A stretch of DNA of 64,000 nucleotides from Flavivirga jejuensis (GCF_030540765.1 NZ_JAUOEL010000001.1:806001-870000), one strand, 5' to 3'; numbered from the stretch's first letter, positions 1-9,232 are shown. The notes: generated by a model not told the origin, from the letters alone. Numbers and translations are program-made.

Positions 1-1
1 A

Positions 2-148
2 AAGTCTAATAAACCTTTATATGAATTTGTAGTATCTGTAGATACTATTGAAAAATTAACTGGAATCGATTTTTTCCACGAGTTAGATGATGCTTTAGAA
101 AACAAACTAGAGGCTTCTAGTAGCTATAAAGCGTGGAGTTTTCAATAG
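2..148 (+). CDS. DNA/RNA non-specific endonuclease, C-terminal fragment
   Basis: The frame is open from the left edge to a TAG at 146-148, giving the last 48 residues of a gene that begins outside the window. The tail contains VSVDTIEKLTGIDFF followed by a short acidic stretch and ends in a Trp-Ser-Phe-Gln sequence. This is the typical C-terminus of the NUC1/endonuclease G (DNA/RNA non-specific endonuclease) family. The catalytic His-Asn-His region would lie upstream and cannot be seen. These enzymes are usually exported and degrade nucleic acids with a bound divalent metal; that role is family knowledge. The gene converges on the leucine-rich repeat gene, with an inverted repeat at 227-300 between them. 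Confidence 0.7.
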   Translation, partial: KSNKPLYEFVVSVDTIEKLTGIDFFHELDDALENKLEASSSYKAWSFQ

Positions 149-226
149 ATTTTTGTCTTTTTTGCGAAAGTGAAGATCTTATTAAGGTAGTAAATGTATC
201 ATTTTTGAAGGAGACATTTAAAATAA

Positions 227-300
227 AAAGGGGGCTGTCTAAAAAGTGATGAACTTTGTCATCCAGATAGAATGACACTTTTTAAACAGCCTCTTTTCTT
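227..300. repeat. Inverted-repeat element, short member of the GGCTGTCTAAAAAGTG family; probable bidirectional terminator
   Basis: GGGGCTGTCTAAAAAGTG at 231-248 is answered by CACTTTTTAAACAGCCTC near 276-293, with A-rich and T-rich flanks. This gives a strong stem between two convergent genes. Its left inner sequence (GTGATGAACTTTGTCATCC) matches the reverse complement of the right end of the 350-bp element at 30151-30500. Its right inner sequence matches that element's left end. It therefore looks like an internally deleted copy of the larger repeat. A terminator role for both flanking genes is inferred. Confidence 0.7.
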
Positions 301-323
301 TCAATCTTAGCTTTTAAACCAAT

Positions 324-2081
324 CTAGTTTAAAAACTTTTTAGCTGTACGACCTTTATTAGTAGTTACTTGTAAAATATAGACGCCATGGGCTAATGTAG
401 AGGTTGATATTGTTGTTTCCTTACTTGTTAATATATGAACTCCCGACATATTAAAAACAACTAATTTTTCAATAAGAATATCATTAGCCGTATTAACACG
501 AATACCATGTGCTGTATTAACAATAGTAAGTTTGTTTTTTAAGGACATACTATCTATACTCAAAGTAGAATTTTTAAAGCCTGTCCAATTTGCATTAGTA
601 TAATTTAGTTCTGTTCCAGTTGGGGTGGTTAAATCTATATTATTCCTATTATCAAAGGCATCTGCGGGTAAGGTTGCGGGATTCGTGCTTTTAGAAATCA
701 CACTTGTTAAGGAGGTATTCCCTGAAAAAGCCTTTTCTCCAATATGAGTCACACCACTACCAATAGTTATAGTTCCTAAATTATTATTTTCAGCGAAAGC
801 AGAACTTCCAATATAAGTCACATTATCAGGGATAGTAACATTTGTTAAGGCACTACTGTGAAAAGCCATTTCTCCAATATGAGTCACACCACTACCAATA
901 GTTATAGTTCCTAAATTATTATTTTCAGCGAAAGCAGAACTTCCAATATAAGTCACATTATCAGGTATAGTAACACTTGTTAAGGAGGTATTCTCTGCAA
1001 AAACCTTTTCTCCAATATAAGTAACACCACTACCAATAGTTATAGTTCCTAAATTATTTTCAGCGAAAGCAGAACTTCCAATATAAGTCACACTATCAGG
1101 AATAGTAACACTTGTTAAGTCACTATTGTGAAAAGCCCTTTCTCCAATATGAGTTACAGTATTAGGGATAGTAACACTTGTTAGGAAGTCATTATTAAAG
1201 AAAGCATATCCCTCAATAGACGTTACGCCATTAGGGATAGTAACACTCTCTAAGGGATTATAAGCGAAAGCCAGAATTTTAATAGAAGTCACAGTATTAG
1301 GAATAGTGACACTCGTTAAGTTGCTAGAAGCGAAAGCCGATAGACCAATAGAAGTCACGCTATAGTTATTTGTGCCATCATTTACAAGATTTGGTATGTT
1401 TACGTCTCCACCAAGACCTGTATAACCAGTAACTTCAACTGTTAAGTTGACACCATCTGTAAGCGTATATTCAATGTTATCTATAGTAAAAGTAAAGCCT
1501 TCAATATAACTGTTAAAGCCTGTCCAATTTGCATCTTTATACTTTTGTTCTCTTCCTGTAGGAATGGTTAAATCTATAGCATTATTATCATCAAAAACAT
1601 TTTCAGATAAGGTTGCAGGGTTTGTGCTTTTAGAAATTACACTCGTTAAGGAATTATTAGAGAAAGCCAATTCTCCAATAGAAGTAACATTATTAGGGAT
1701 AATAACACCCTCTAAGTTATTATAAGCGAAAGCCAATTTCCCAATAGAAGTAAGAGCATAAGGAATAGTAACACTCGTTAAGTTATTCAAAATGAAAGCA
1801 CCATCTCCGATAGAAGTAACACCAGTAGGAATAGTAACACTCGTCAACCCTTTCTGTTCGAAAGCTCCTTCTCCAATAGAAGACACCCTATAGTCCTTTG
1901 CGTCATAAATTACAGCGATTGGTATGTTTACATCTAGGCTAGAACCTGTGTAATCGGTCACTTTAACTGTTAAGTTGGTGTTATCTGTAACAGTATATTC
2001 AAAATCATTTACTGTAAAGGTCGTTTGTGAAAATAATACGGCATTAAAAAGTAGCGTAATAACTAAAGTAATTTTTTTCAT
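324..2081 (-). CDS. BspA-type leucine-rich repeat surface protein with type IX secretion sorting tail
   Basis: The 585-residue protein starts with a signal peptide (MKKITLVITLLFNAVLFSQ, residues 1-19). It then carries about 18 copies of a 23-residue LRR_5/BspA repeat with the core SVTIPNxVTSIGxxAFxxN. Two related modules are visible. Each begins with F-T-V/I-N-D/N-F/I-E-Y-T and ends with an SKSTNPATL segment plus a TGRE/TGTE-type closing segment, near residues 22-200 and 200-510. The last roughly 75 residues resemble a Por-type (T9SS type A) sorting domain ending in KGRTAKKFLN. The protein is probably exported and attached to the cell surface; such repeats often mediate binding, but no ligand can be read from the sequence. 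Repeats near 734-870 and 871-1010 are almost identical in DNA, which suggests recent duplication or a collapse-prone assembly. Confidence 0.9.
   Translation of the reverse strand: MKKITLVITLLFNAVLFSQTTFTVNDFEYTVTDNTNLTVKVTDYTGSSLDVNIPIAVIYDAKDYRVSSIGEGAFEQKGLTSVTIPTGVTSIGDGAFILNNLTSVTIPYALTSIGKLAFAYNNLEGVIIPNNVTSIGELAFSNNSLTSVISKSTNPATLSENVFDDNNAIDLTIPTGREQKYKDANWTGFNSYIEGFTFTIDNIEYTLTDGVNLTVEVTGYTGLGGDVNIPNLVNDGTNNYSVTSIGLSAFASSNLTSVTIPNTVTSIKILAFAYNPLESVTIPNGVTSIEGYAFFNNDFLTSVTIPNTVTHIGERAFHNSDLTSVTIPDSVTYIGSSAFAENNLGTITIGSGVTYIGEKVFAENTSLTSVTIPDNVTYIGSSAFAENNNLGTITIGSGVTHIGEMAFHSSALTNVTIPDNVTYIGSSAFAENNNLGTITIGSGVTHIGEKAFSGNTSLTSVISKSTNPATLPADAFDNRNNIDLTTPTGTELNYTNANWTGFKNSTLSIDSMSLKNKLTIVNTAHGIRVNTANDILIEKLVVFNMSGVHILTSKETTISTSTLAHGVYILQVTTNKGRTAKKFLN
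734..1010 (-). repeat. Near-identical tandem DNA repeats inside the LRR gene
   Basis: A block of about 135 bp (TCTCCAATATGAGTCACACC through the following two LRR units) occurs at about 736-870 and again at about 871-1010 with very few differences. A third, more diverged version follows at 1010-1140. This near-identity at DNA level exceeds what is needed to keep the protein repeat and suggests recent unequal crossing-over. Confidence 0.7.
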
Positions 2082-2238
2082 AAGATTTGGGGTTTTATTA
2101 AAAATTGCATCAAAAGTATAGAAATTACCTTACTTAAATACGCGAAATCATTGAAGTTTAAAGAATTTATAAGCCTGTAAACTGCTTTTTATTGAGAGTC
2201 AATATTTTATATAAATTGAGTTTAATTAACTCCCTTAA

Positions 2239-3084
2239 TTAGAACTTGTCTAACATGCCTTTCCAACGCAGACTTCTAATAAACTCACCTTGTTCTTTTG
2301 TTACTAAATATTCAATCTTATTCTTTTTGGCTTTAAAATATCCAGTTAAATAATCTTTAAATAAAGAGAGGCTCCTTTTTTTATAAGCCAATTTTAATGC
2401 AGAAATTAAAGTAATAATAAACCCATAACGCATTTTGTACATAGCTTCTCCTTGTAAATACTTTGAAGCTTTATTGTAGCTAATGCCAGTAGGTTTTAGG
2501 TGTTTTACTTGTAAAGAATCATCTGTTAAGATATCCCAATTATAAAATTTAGCTAATAACTCATCTGTAGTATCCCAACCCATAGAAGGCTTAAGTTTTC
2601 CAATTTGAAGAAAGCAGGCTTTTCGATAAGCTTTTAATGCACCACGAATATGGTCTTTTCGCGTTAAATTTTCTAATACCCAATGCTTATTCTTTTCTAT
2701 ATAACAAAAGCCAGAAGCCATACCTAGTTTTTCATTCCTATTATAGTGATTAGATAGTTGTTCTAAATAATTATTTGGAAAAATTAAATCGGCATCAAAC
2801 TTACAAATCACATCATAGTTATCATCTAAAGTTTCATAGCCTTTGTAAAAAGCATTGATGATTTTTGATCCTGGTAAATGTTCGTTTGACGATTTAGAAT
2901 TTATTAAAGAAACCCAGGAATACTTTTCGGTATAAACTTCAACTATGTCTTGAGTTTTGTCTGTAGAATTATCATTAACAACTACAATACGCTTTGGTTT
3001 TAAAGATTGATTAACCAAAGAATCTAAAGTGAGCCCAATAGAACTTTGTTCGTTATGAGCAGGAATGATGATGTAGAAATTCAT
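2239..3084 (-). CDS. Glycosyltransferase family 2 protein
   Basis: The 281-residue protein has the GT-A fold signatures of family 2. AHNEQSS is near the N-terminus (residues 9-15), VVNDNSTD follows at 35-42, and the metal-binding D-A-D is at 97-99 within KFDADLIFP. A GWDTTDE segment at 169-175 takes the place of the usual acceptor-site E-D motif. There is no signal peptide and no clear membrane helix, so it should act on the cytoplasmic face of the inner membrane. It transfers a sugar from a nucleotide donor to an unknown acceptor. The nearby deacetylase, FkbH-like protein and methyltransferases suggest surface glycan synthesis, but it is transcribed alone here. Confidence 0.88.
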   Translation of the reverse strand: MNFYIIIPAHNEQSSIGLTLDSLVNQSLKPKRIVVVNDNSTDKTQDIVEVYTEKYSWVSLINSKSSNEHLPGSKIINAFYKGYETLDDNYDVICKFDADLIFPNNYLEQLSNHYNRNEKLGMASGFCYIEKNKHWVLENLTRKDHIRGALKAYRKACFLQIGKLKPSMGWDTTDELLAKFYNWDILTDDSLQVKHLKPTGISYNKASKYLQGEAMYKMRYGFIITLISALKLAYKKRSLSLFKDYLTGYFKAKKNKIEYLVTKEQGEFIRSLRWKGMLDKF

Positions 3085-3523
3085 ATAGTTGATTGTTTAA
3101 CTGCTTAGTAATCTTTTAAATAAAATCTAAAAACATCACATAAAATCGCTTTATGGGTTTCCCTCAGCAGTATCTTTAATTTTTCGATGAAATACGTCAA
3201 ATTCCTTTTTTTGTATGTAGGAAAAACTTCTTTTTGTTATAAATTTAATGCACGATGATTCTTCTAAAACAAGAATGTTTAAACATTAAAAAATTATAGA
3301 AATTCTAGATTTATATGTTTAAGTTGTTGATTTTGAGTAAAATAATTACAATTTTGATAAAAACCTCTGCTTGATAAATAAAGTAGATAAAAATATGACA
3401 TGTATTTAATCTAAATCCAAACTGCCTATGAAATAGACAACACTATACAAACAGAGGATGTTCATGCAAAAGTATGATATCTCGCAGGAAATTGAAAAAA
3501 TATAAATTATTAAAATAAAACAA
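3085..3523. other. Intergenic stretch, divergent promoters expected
   Basis: This 439-bp AT-rich gap separates the divergently transcribed glycosyltransferase and the S74-domain protein, so it should hold both promoters. I found no convincing TAnnTTTG box at a standard distance from either start, no hairpin with a U-tract, and no coding signal. Confidence 0.4.
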
Positions 3524-4753
3524 ATGAAAATAAAATTTATTGTATCATTAAGTGCATTATTATTAAGTTCATTAGTATTTGCACAAGTAAATTTCTCTCA
3601 TATTGCGCCATCTAGTTCAGGAAAGGCTGAACATGTATCAAAATTTGGAGTTTCCGACACTTCTTTGGATTTCTTAAGTCTTACTAATGGAACTACTTAT
3701 AATGGTCAATTTGTGCCTTTATTTTATGCAAGACGAGCAGTAGATAATAGACTTGTAATAGGCTTTAATGCAAGTATAAGTACTGCAAGGGATAATGGAT
3801 CTACTCCAATGATGCTTTTTATTACAGAAAAAGATGATACTGTTTATCCTAATGCCCCAACAGGAGCAACGTTTCCTTGGGGTAATGCCCAAGACGGATT
3901 GTCTTATCCTATTAGTATCCGACCTTTATTTGCTTGGAATAACTCAAGTACTAGGATAATGACTATTTCAGCTCAAAATAATTTGGGTCTTGGGACTGCT
4001 TCACCAACAGCTAGGTTACATACGAATGGAACAGTTAGATTTGAGAATATTCCAACAACGACATCAAATTCTTATGTTTTAACAACAGATTCTAGTGGTA
4101 ATGTTAGACGTCAATTATCAAGTGCTTTTACAGGGTTAGGAGCTACTTTTTCGGATAGTAAGTATAAGGAAGATATTGTGAATGTTACTGGAGCGTTAGA
4201 ATCAATAATGAAACTAAATGGTAAAAGTTATAGTTGGAAAAAAGAAATAGAAACAAAGAAAGGGATCAGTTTTACTGATAAAAAACAATATGGCTTAATT
4301 GCTAATGAAGTTGAAAAAATTATACCAGCTTTAACTTCTATAGATGAAGAAGGTGATTATGGTATTAATTATTTGGGTCTTATTCCAATCTTGATTGAAG
4401 CTATAAAAGAACAACAGAATCAGATTGTGTCACTGCAGAATCAAATAAATATTAATTTTCAAAAACAGAATGTTGATTTAATTAATCTAAAAAACACAAA
4501 AATAATTAATATTTCTCCTAATCCTTCATCCGATATCATAGAGGTTTCATTAAATATTGAAGATACAGTGAAAGATGCGAAATTGATAACTTATGATTTG
4601 AATGGAAAGATTATGAGTAGCTTAAATATAAATGATAGAAATTATAATATCAAAAAATCAATACATAAAGATAATTTTGCTTCAGGTACTTATATTATAA
4701 GCCTTTTTGTTAATGGAAAAAGTATAGATTCAAAAAAGATTAGTATTAAATAG
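3524..4753 (+). CDS. Secreted protein with S74 intramolecular chaperone domain and type IX sorting tail
   Basis: The 409-residue protein has a signal peptide (residues 1-20, ending VFAQ) and a beta-rich N-terminal half of unknown fold. A peptidase S74/endosialidase chaperone domain starts at SDSKYKEDI (residues 210-218) and runs to the helix IEAIKEQQNQIVSLQNQI. In phage tailspikes this domain aids trimer folding and cuts itself at the Ser, using a Lys five residues on; here Ser210 and Lys215 keep that spacing. The final roughly 80 residues (NISPNPSSDIIEVSL to SKKISIK) form a type A T9SS sorting domain. Self-cleavage would remove the sorting tail together with the chaperone. The passenger's function is unknown. 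Confidence 0.85.
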   Translation: MKIKFIVSLSALLLSSLVFAQVNFSHIAPSSSGKAEHVSKFGVSDTSLDFLSLTNGTTYNGQFVPLFYARRAVDNRLVIGFNASISTARDNGSTPMMLFITEKDDTVYPNAPTGATFPWGNAQDGLSYPISIRPLFAWNNSSTRIMTISAQNNLGLGTASPTARLHTNGTVRFENIPTTTSNSYVLTTDSSGNVRRQLSSAFTGLGATFSDSKYKEDIVNVTGALESIMKLNGKSYSWKKEIETKKGISFTDKKQYGLIANEVEKIIPALTSIDEEGDYGINYLGLIPILIEAIKEQQNQIVSLQNQININFQKQNVDLINLKNTKIINISPNPSSDIIEVSLNIEDTVKDAKLITYDLNGKIMSSLNINDRNYNIKKSIHKDNFASGTYIISLFVNGKSIDSKKISIK

Positions 4754-4783
4754 AACTATAATCATTATTTTTGAAAAATAATA

Positions 4784-4947
4784 GAGGCTGTCTAAAAGGT
4801 AAATAAAAATTGAATGTCTGATTGACTACTTCGACTGCGCTCAGCACAAGCTCCATTGAAACCTTTATATTTAGTGAAGTTAGCCTGTATCGAGTGGAGT
4901 TGAAAGACTCTAATGGACAAAAATTAGACTTTCAGACAGCCTCTTTA
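4784..4947. repeat. Inverted-terminal repeat element of the GGCTGTCTAAAA family with a nested GACTGCGCTCAG repeat
   Basis: GAGGCTGTCTAAAAGGT at 4784-4800 is mirrored by a TTTCAGACAGCCTC end at 4931-4944. The interior carries TTCGACTGCGCTCAGCAC near 4832, a member of the short palindromic family also seen at 18.2, 23.7, 28.1 and 31.6 kb. The element lies between two co-directional genes and ends only about a dozen bases before the deacetylase start codon, so it forms most of that gene's leader. Confidence 0.65.
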
Positions 4948-4958
4948 ATTTAGTTGTT

Positions 4959-5954
4959 ATGGGAATTGTAAAAGATATTTTATACAAAATATCTAGTAAA
5001 AGATTTTTACCAGTATTTAAGGATCAAAGTATATTTCCATACTATCATATAGTAAGGAATAATCAAGTAAATCATATAGAACATTTATATTCATTTAAGA
5101 ACAAAGAGCAATTTTTAAATGATATTGATATTTTAAGTAATAATTATAGGCCTCTAGAACCTAAAGAACTTTTAGAAAATAGCATTAAAAAAAACACTTT
5201 TTTACTTTCTTTTGATGATGGTTTAAAAGAGGTGTACACTGTAATTTATCCTATTTTAAAAAAGAAAAATATAAAGGCTATCTTTTTTATAAATCCAAAC
5301 TTTATTGATAATAAAGAAGGGTTATATAAACACTACATAAGTATTATAATCTCAAACTTGAAAGGCAAAAATTTTGAGATATCCAGTTTGGATAAAATAA
5401 GTGACATATTTTCGTTTTCTTATACTACAATTGAAGATTTTAAGCAAAAATTCACTAGTATTAAATATGCGGAAAGAGAGAAGGTTCATGATGTTTTAAA
5501 TTTTTTAGATATCAATATAGAAGATTATTTAAACATACATAAGCCGTATATTACAAAGGAGCAAATCCAGGAAATGATAAAAGATGGGTTTTATTTTGGA
5601 GGGCATACCATGGGACACCCACCTCTTGTTCAATTATCGCATGAAGAACAAAAAGTAGAAATAATTAATTCTATAGATTGGTTAAAACAAAATTTTGATA
5701 TTAATTATTCCCTTTTTTCATTCCCGTTTTCAGATAGATCAATTTCAAAAAAATTACTGGAAGAACTATTAGAATATGATAATGATATAAAAATCTTTGG
5801 CAATTCTGGTTTAAAGAAAGATATGGATGAAAGAATCATTCAAAGGTTTTCGCTTGAAAACCCAAATAAGCAGACAGAAAAAAGTATTGTTCTAGAGAAT
5901 CTTTATAAATATTTCAATATGGTAATCGGGAAATACCATATAAAAAGAAAGTGA
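4959..5954 (+). CDS. Polysaccharide deacetylase (NodB-like) family protein
   Basis: The 331-residue protein has carbohydrate esterase 4 hallmarks. LLSFDDGLKEV carries the Asp-Asp-Gly motif at residues 86-88, and HTMGHP supplies two metal-ligand histidines (216 and 220). No signal peptide is evident. The family removes acetyl groups from N-acetylated sugars in chitin-like, peptidoglycan or exopolysaccharide substrates with a bound metal ion. The later CE4 motifs are hard to place, so activity on a specific polymer is not assured. A 230-bp gap separates it from the FkbH-like gene on the same strand. Its neighbours point to surface polysaccharide modification. Confidence 0.82.
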   Translation: MGIVKDILYKISSKRFLPVFKDQSIFPYYHIVRNNQVNHIEHLYSFKNKEQFLNDIDILSNNYRPLEPKELLENSIKKNTFLLSFDDGLKEVYTVIYPILKKKNIKAIFFINPNFIDNKEGLYKHYISIIISNLKGKNFEISSLDKISDIFSFSYTTIEDFKQKFTSIKYAEREKVHDVLNFLDINIEDYLNIHKPYITKEQIQEMIKDGFYFGGHTMGHPPLVQLSHEEQKVEIINSIDWLKQNFDINYSLFSFPFSDRSISKKLLEELLEYDNDIKIFGNSGLKKDMDERIIQRFSLENPNKQTEKSIVLENLYKYFNMVIGKYHIKRK

Positions 5955-6184
5955 TATTGCTTTTAACTTATTAAAAAGGCAAGAAAGAAATGTGTTTCGT
6001 TCAAGGCTAAATTCTTTGCTAATGGCTATTGCAAACACCAATTAAAAATGTCGCTAAAAATAAAGATCAATAAAAAGACTTCGTTTATATTTACAATATA
6101 AAAACATCTCATACAATTTATAAAACAGAGTATGGATCATTATTTTAATTAGACACCTATTTATAGCCATACGCTAGGAAAAAC

Positions 6185-7981
6185 ATGTACGAATCGGAAG
6201 TATATATTAAAACAACTCAAGAAAATCTACCTGAAGAGATTTGGGAGAAATTCTCAGATACTTACAAAGATATTAAGAGTAGAAGTATCCTCCATTGGAC
6301 CGAGCATTGTACAGAATGTGCCATGCCTACATGTTTTAAAACCTGTGATTTGTACTCCCCAAGGATTGATGGGAAATGCCAACGATTTGTTGAAGGCATT
6401 GAAAGAGTTATTCAATCTGGTGGAGCAAACAATGATGCCCATCAAATATTAAAAATTCAGTTTAAGAAATGGGGTGTATTTGCTACTCAGGGAAATCATG
6501 AATTATATGAACACAGTGATATTGAAAAGAAAGAACGTAGAGAATTAAAACTAACAAGGGGTATTCATCTTGTTCCATCAAAATTTATCAAGAAAAAATT
6601 AATTCAAAAAAGATATAGTCAGAAAAAGAACAAAATAATAAACGATCAAAATAAAGGTGTAAAAATACCAGATGGTTTTTTACTAGAAGTTTATAATCCA
6701 ACAGAGGCTATTATACCTCTAGGATTGGTGATTAGAAATGACGATCTTAAGTATAGTAAAATTCCTTTTCAATACCGAATCGAATTGATGCCAGGATATA
6801 ATAAAGAAATTATTCCGTTTGATGAGATTGCCAAAAGAGTAAAAACCGAGATGTCTTATCGGGTTAATATTATTCCTGAAAATATAGATAGTGAAACGGC
6901 TCTGTATTTTGGAACTACCGAATTTGTACAATTAAAGAATGATAAGCAATCTAATAAAGAGGCTAAAAAAATTAAATGTATTGTTTGGGATTTAGATAAT
7001 ACCATGTGGCATGGTACGCTAGTAGAAGATGGTATAGAAAAACTAAAACTTAAAGAAGGGATTAAGGACATTTTACAAGATATAGAGCAAAAGGGTATTA
7101 TAAACTCTATAGCAAGTAAAAATAACTATGATGCGGGAATGGCTGCATTAAAGCATTTTGGTATTGAGCACTTTTTTCTTTTTCCTAAGATCTCATGGCT
7201 GCCAAAAAGTAAAGGTTTAAAAGAGATTGCTCTAGATCTTAATATAAATATAAATACTTTTTTATTCATTGATGATTCCGAATTCGAAAGGAAGGAGATT
7301 GAAAGTATGCTACCACAGGTTAGGCTAATGGATGCTATGCATTACCAATCAATATTAGACTTGAAAGCACTTCAAATTCCAGTTACTAATGAAAGTATAA
7401 AGCGCAAGACATTTTATGCTAATGAGGCTAAAAGAAAAAAAGTTTCTGATGATTATGAAGGTGAATATTTCGAATTCCTGCATACTTGTAATATTGAATT
7501 AGAGATAACATCCTTGAAAAAGGAACATTTTGAGCGGGTTTATGAACTTACCCAAAGAACAAACCAAATGAATTTTTCGGGCAACCGATATACCAAGGAT
7601 GATATATTTAGTATTCATAATAATGCCGATCTCTCTGCTTACATATTAAAATGTAGAGACCGATTTGGTGACTATGGAATCATTGGGTTTGGGATTATTA
7701 AAAAATCTAAAAATGAACTTATCGATCTTATGTTTAGTTGTCGGATCCAGAGTAAAAGGATAGAGCACGCTTTTTTAACACATATTTTAGAGCGTTATCT
7801 TAAGTTAGGTGATTTTTGGGTGACATATACTCATACAGAAAAAAATAAATTCTCTGCACATGTTTTTAACGATTTTGGGTTTGAAACGATACAAAAACAA
7901 GAATCTTTTCGAAAACTTAAATTCAGCCAGAATAGCACCATACACAACGACAAAATAATAACGGTAATAGAAAGTAAATAA
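6185..7981 (+). CDS. FkbH-like HAD-IIIC family protein with N-terminal cysteine cluster and C-terminal GNAT-like domain
   Basis: The 598-residue protein holds the FkbH core: CIVWDLDNTMWHG near residue 262-274, then SKNNYDAGMAAL and FLFIDDSEFER, the HAD phosphatase motifs. Residues 440-580 (QRTNQMNFSGNRY to FRKLKF) form the acetyltransferase-like C-terminal half usual for this family. FkbH proteins load activated three-carbon units onto carrier proteins in polyketide and glycan pathways; some act in O-antigen sugar decoration. Unusual is an N-terminal segment with five cysteines (42, 45, 50, 54, 65) in CTECAMPTCFKTC and GKCQRF, which resembles an iron-sulfur or zinc site. The next gene starts 1 bp downstream, so the two are co-transcribed. 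No acyl carrier protein gene is in the window. Confidence 0.85.
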   Translation: MYESEVYIKTTQENLPEEIWEKFSDTYKDIKSRSILHWTEHCTECAMPTCFKTCDLYSPRIDGKCQRFVEGIERVIQSGGANNDAHQILKIQFKKWGVFATQGNHELYEHSDIEKKERRELKLTRGIHLVPSKFIKKKLIQKRYSQKKNKIINDQNKGVKIPDGFLLEVYNPTEAIIPLGLVIRNDDLKYSKIPFQYRIELMPGYNKEIIPFDEIAKRVKTEMSYRVNIIPENIDSETALYFGTTEFVQLKNDKQSNKEAKKIKCIVWDLDNTMWHGTLVEDGIEKLKLKEGIKDILQDIEQKGIINSIASKNNYDAGMAALKHFGIEHFFLFPKISWLPKSKGLKEIALDLNININTFLFIDDSEFERKEIESMLPQVRLMDAMHYQSILDLKALQIPVTNESIKRKTFYANEAKRKKVSDDYEGEYFEFLHTCNIELEITSLKKEHFERVYELTQRTNQMNFSGNRYTKDDIFSIHNNADLSAYILKCRDRFGDYGIIGFGIIKKSKNELIDLMFSCRIQSKRIEHAFLTHILERYLKLGDFWVTYTHTEKNKFSAHVFNDFGFETIQKQESFRKLKFSQNSTIHNDKIITVIESK

Positions 7982-7982
7982 T

Positions 7983-8687
7983 ATGCCAGTTCATCCCTTT
8001 TTATCTAAGACGAAACTATATAACTTTTTAAGAAAGCTATGCAAGCCTTTCTATATAGTTTATAAATATATGGCGTTTGTTGCCTTTATGAGCGAAAATA
8101 AAAGCAAAGGTAAAATTAACGATTATTATAATAAAAGAGCGACCTATAAAAACAGGTATCAGCTTCACGATACACTTTTGTTAGAATTAAAAAACAAACC
8201 TGTTTTTTATTACGAATTTGGTGTTGCTGGTGGTGATATGATTAAGAAATGGTCTTCAACTAATAAAGTAAAGGAATCACGTTTTGTTGGATTTGATTCA
8301 TTTGAAGGTCTTCCCGAAAGCTGGGAAGGTAAAAAAGAAGGACATTTTGATCAGAAAGGAGACTTTCCAGATATTAATGATAGTAGAGTACGATTTGTGA
8401 AAGGATGGTTTCAAGATTCGGTATATAAAGCCCTATTGGATTGCGACTTTCATGAACAGTGTGTTTATCATCTTGATGCAGATTTGTTTTCATCTACACT
8501 TTATGTGCTGTTTCAAATACATGCTAAGCTTAAAGTAAATGATATATTGATATTTGATGAATTTTCGAGTCACGATCATGAATTTGAAGCACTAGAAATA
8601 TTTAAAAAATGTATTAATAATAAATGGCAATTTGAATTTATTGGAGCCGTAAATAATTATAGACAAGTTGCATTTATATTGAAGTAA
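7983..8687 (+). CDS. TylF/MycF-like class I SAM-dependent methyltransferase
   Basis: The 234-residue protein contains EFGVAGGDMIKKW (SAM-binding glycine loop), FVGFDSFEGLPESW and HLDADLFSSTLYVL. These are characteristic of TylF/MycF-type sugar O-methyltransferases, in which the acidic residues bind a divalent metal. The start lies 1 bp after the FkbH-like stop, indicating translational and transcriptional coupling. The substrate is most likely a sugar or acyl group handled by the same pathway, which is an inference. An approximately 60-residue N-terminal extension precedes the fold. It contains a hydrophobic patch (FYIVYKYMAFVAFM) that could be a membrane-associating helix. Confidence 0.8.
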   Translation: MPVHPFLSKTKLYNFLRKLCKPFYIVYKYMAFVAFMSENKSKGKINDYYNKRATYKNRYQLHDTLLLELKNKPVFYYEFGVAGGDMIKKWSSTNKVKESRFVGFDSFEGLPESWEGKKEGHFDQKGDFPDINDSRVRFVKGWFQDSVYKALLDCDFHEQCVYHLDADLFSSTLYVLFQIHAKLKVNDILIFDEFSSHDHEFEALEIFKKCINNKWQFEFIGAVNNYRQVAFILK

Positions 8688-8704
8688 CACCTAAAGTAAG
8701 AGAA

Positions 8705-9232
8705 TTAAACTCTTTCTGCATAGATAATATAGTACCTGGGAGTAAACCAGCGTAAAATTGTTCTAATGCCTATTTTTTTGGTAGGGTTCGTCCACTTTTG
8801 ACTATCTATAATTTTCCAACCGCTCTTTTCTAATAACCAATCAAACTGCCAATCTTCGAACTCATGGTAGTGCCTATCTAACATATCAGTCTTACTTCTA
8901 TAAGCCGAAGAGAACCATAACTTAAGAGGTACGCTAGTAACTAATTTATTAACTTTTATTGATTGCAAAACGGTGAAAGGAGATAGTAAGTGTTCAAATA
9001 TTTCGAAAGCAGTAATTATATCTGCATTAGAGTTTTTAATGGTAGTAGTATCTATATCTAAATCTTCTCCTTGGGTATTTTCAACAGAGAAACCGTTTTC
9101 TTTCATAATTTGAGTAAACGGGTTAGGAACGCCCAAATCTAAAATAGTTTCAGAAGTTGAGACGTGTTTTTTTAAAAATTGAATAGTATGCTTAAAACGT
9201 TTATTATGATTATGAAAACTGTTTTCGTACAT
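8705..9232 (-). CDS. Class I SAM-dependent methyltransferase
   Basis: This short (175 aa) methyltransferase has ILDLGVPNPFTQIM as the SAM-binding loop, an acidic strand end (GEDLDIDTTT), and the AFEIFEHLLSP post-motif typical of the Methyltransf_11/23 group. It lacks a recognisable substrate domain, so the acceptor is unknown. It is convergent with the TylF-like gene (17 bp apart) and probably co-transcribed with the KAS III-like gene, whose stop lies 27 bp upstream of this start. That pairing suggests modification of a product of the condensing enzyme or of the neighbouring glycan. Confidence 0.75.
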   Translation of the reverse strand: MYENSFHNHNKRFKHTIQFLKKHVSTSETILDLGVPNPFTQIMKENGFSVENTQGEDLDIDTTTIKNSNADIITAFEIFEHLLSPFTVLQSIKVNKLVTSVPLKLWFSSAYRSKTDMLDRHYHEFEDWQFDWLLEKSGWKIIDSQKWTNPTKKIGIRTILRWFTPRYYIIYAERV

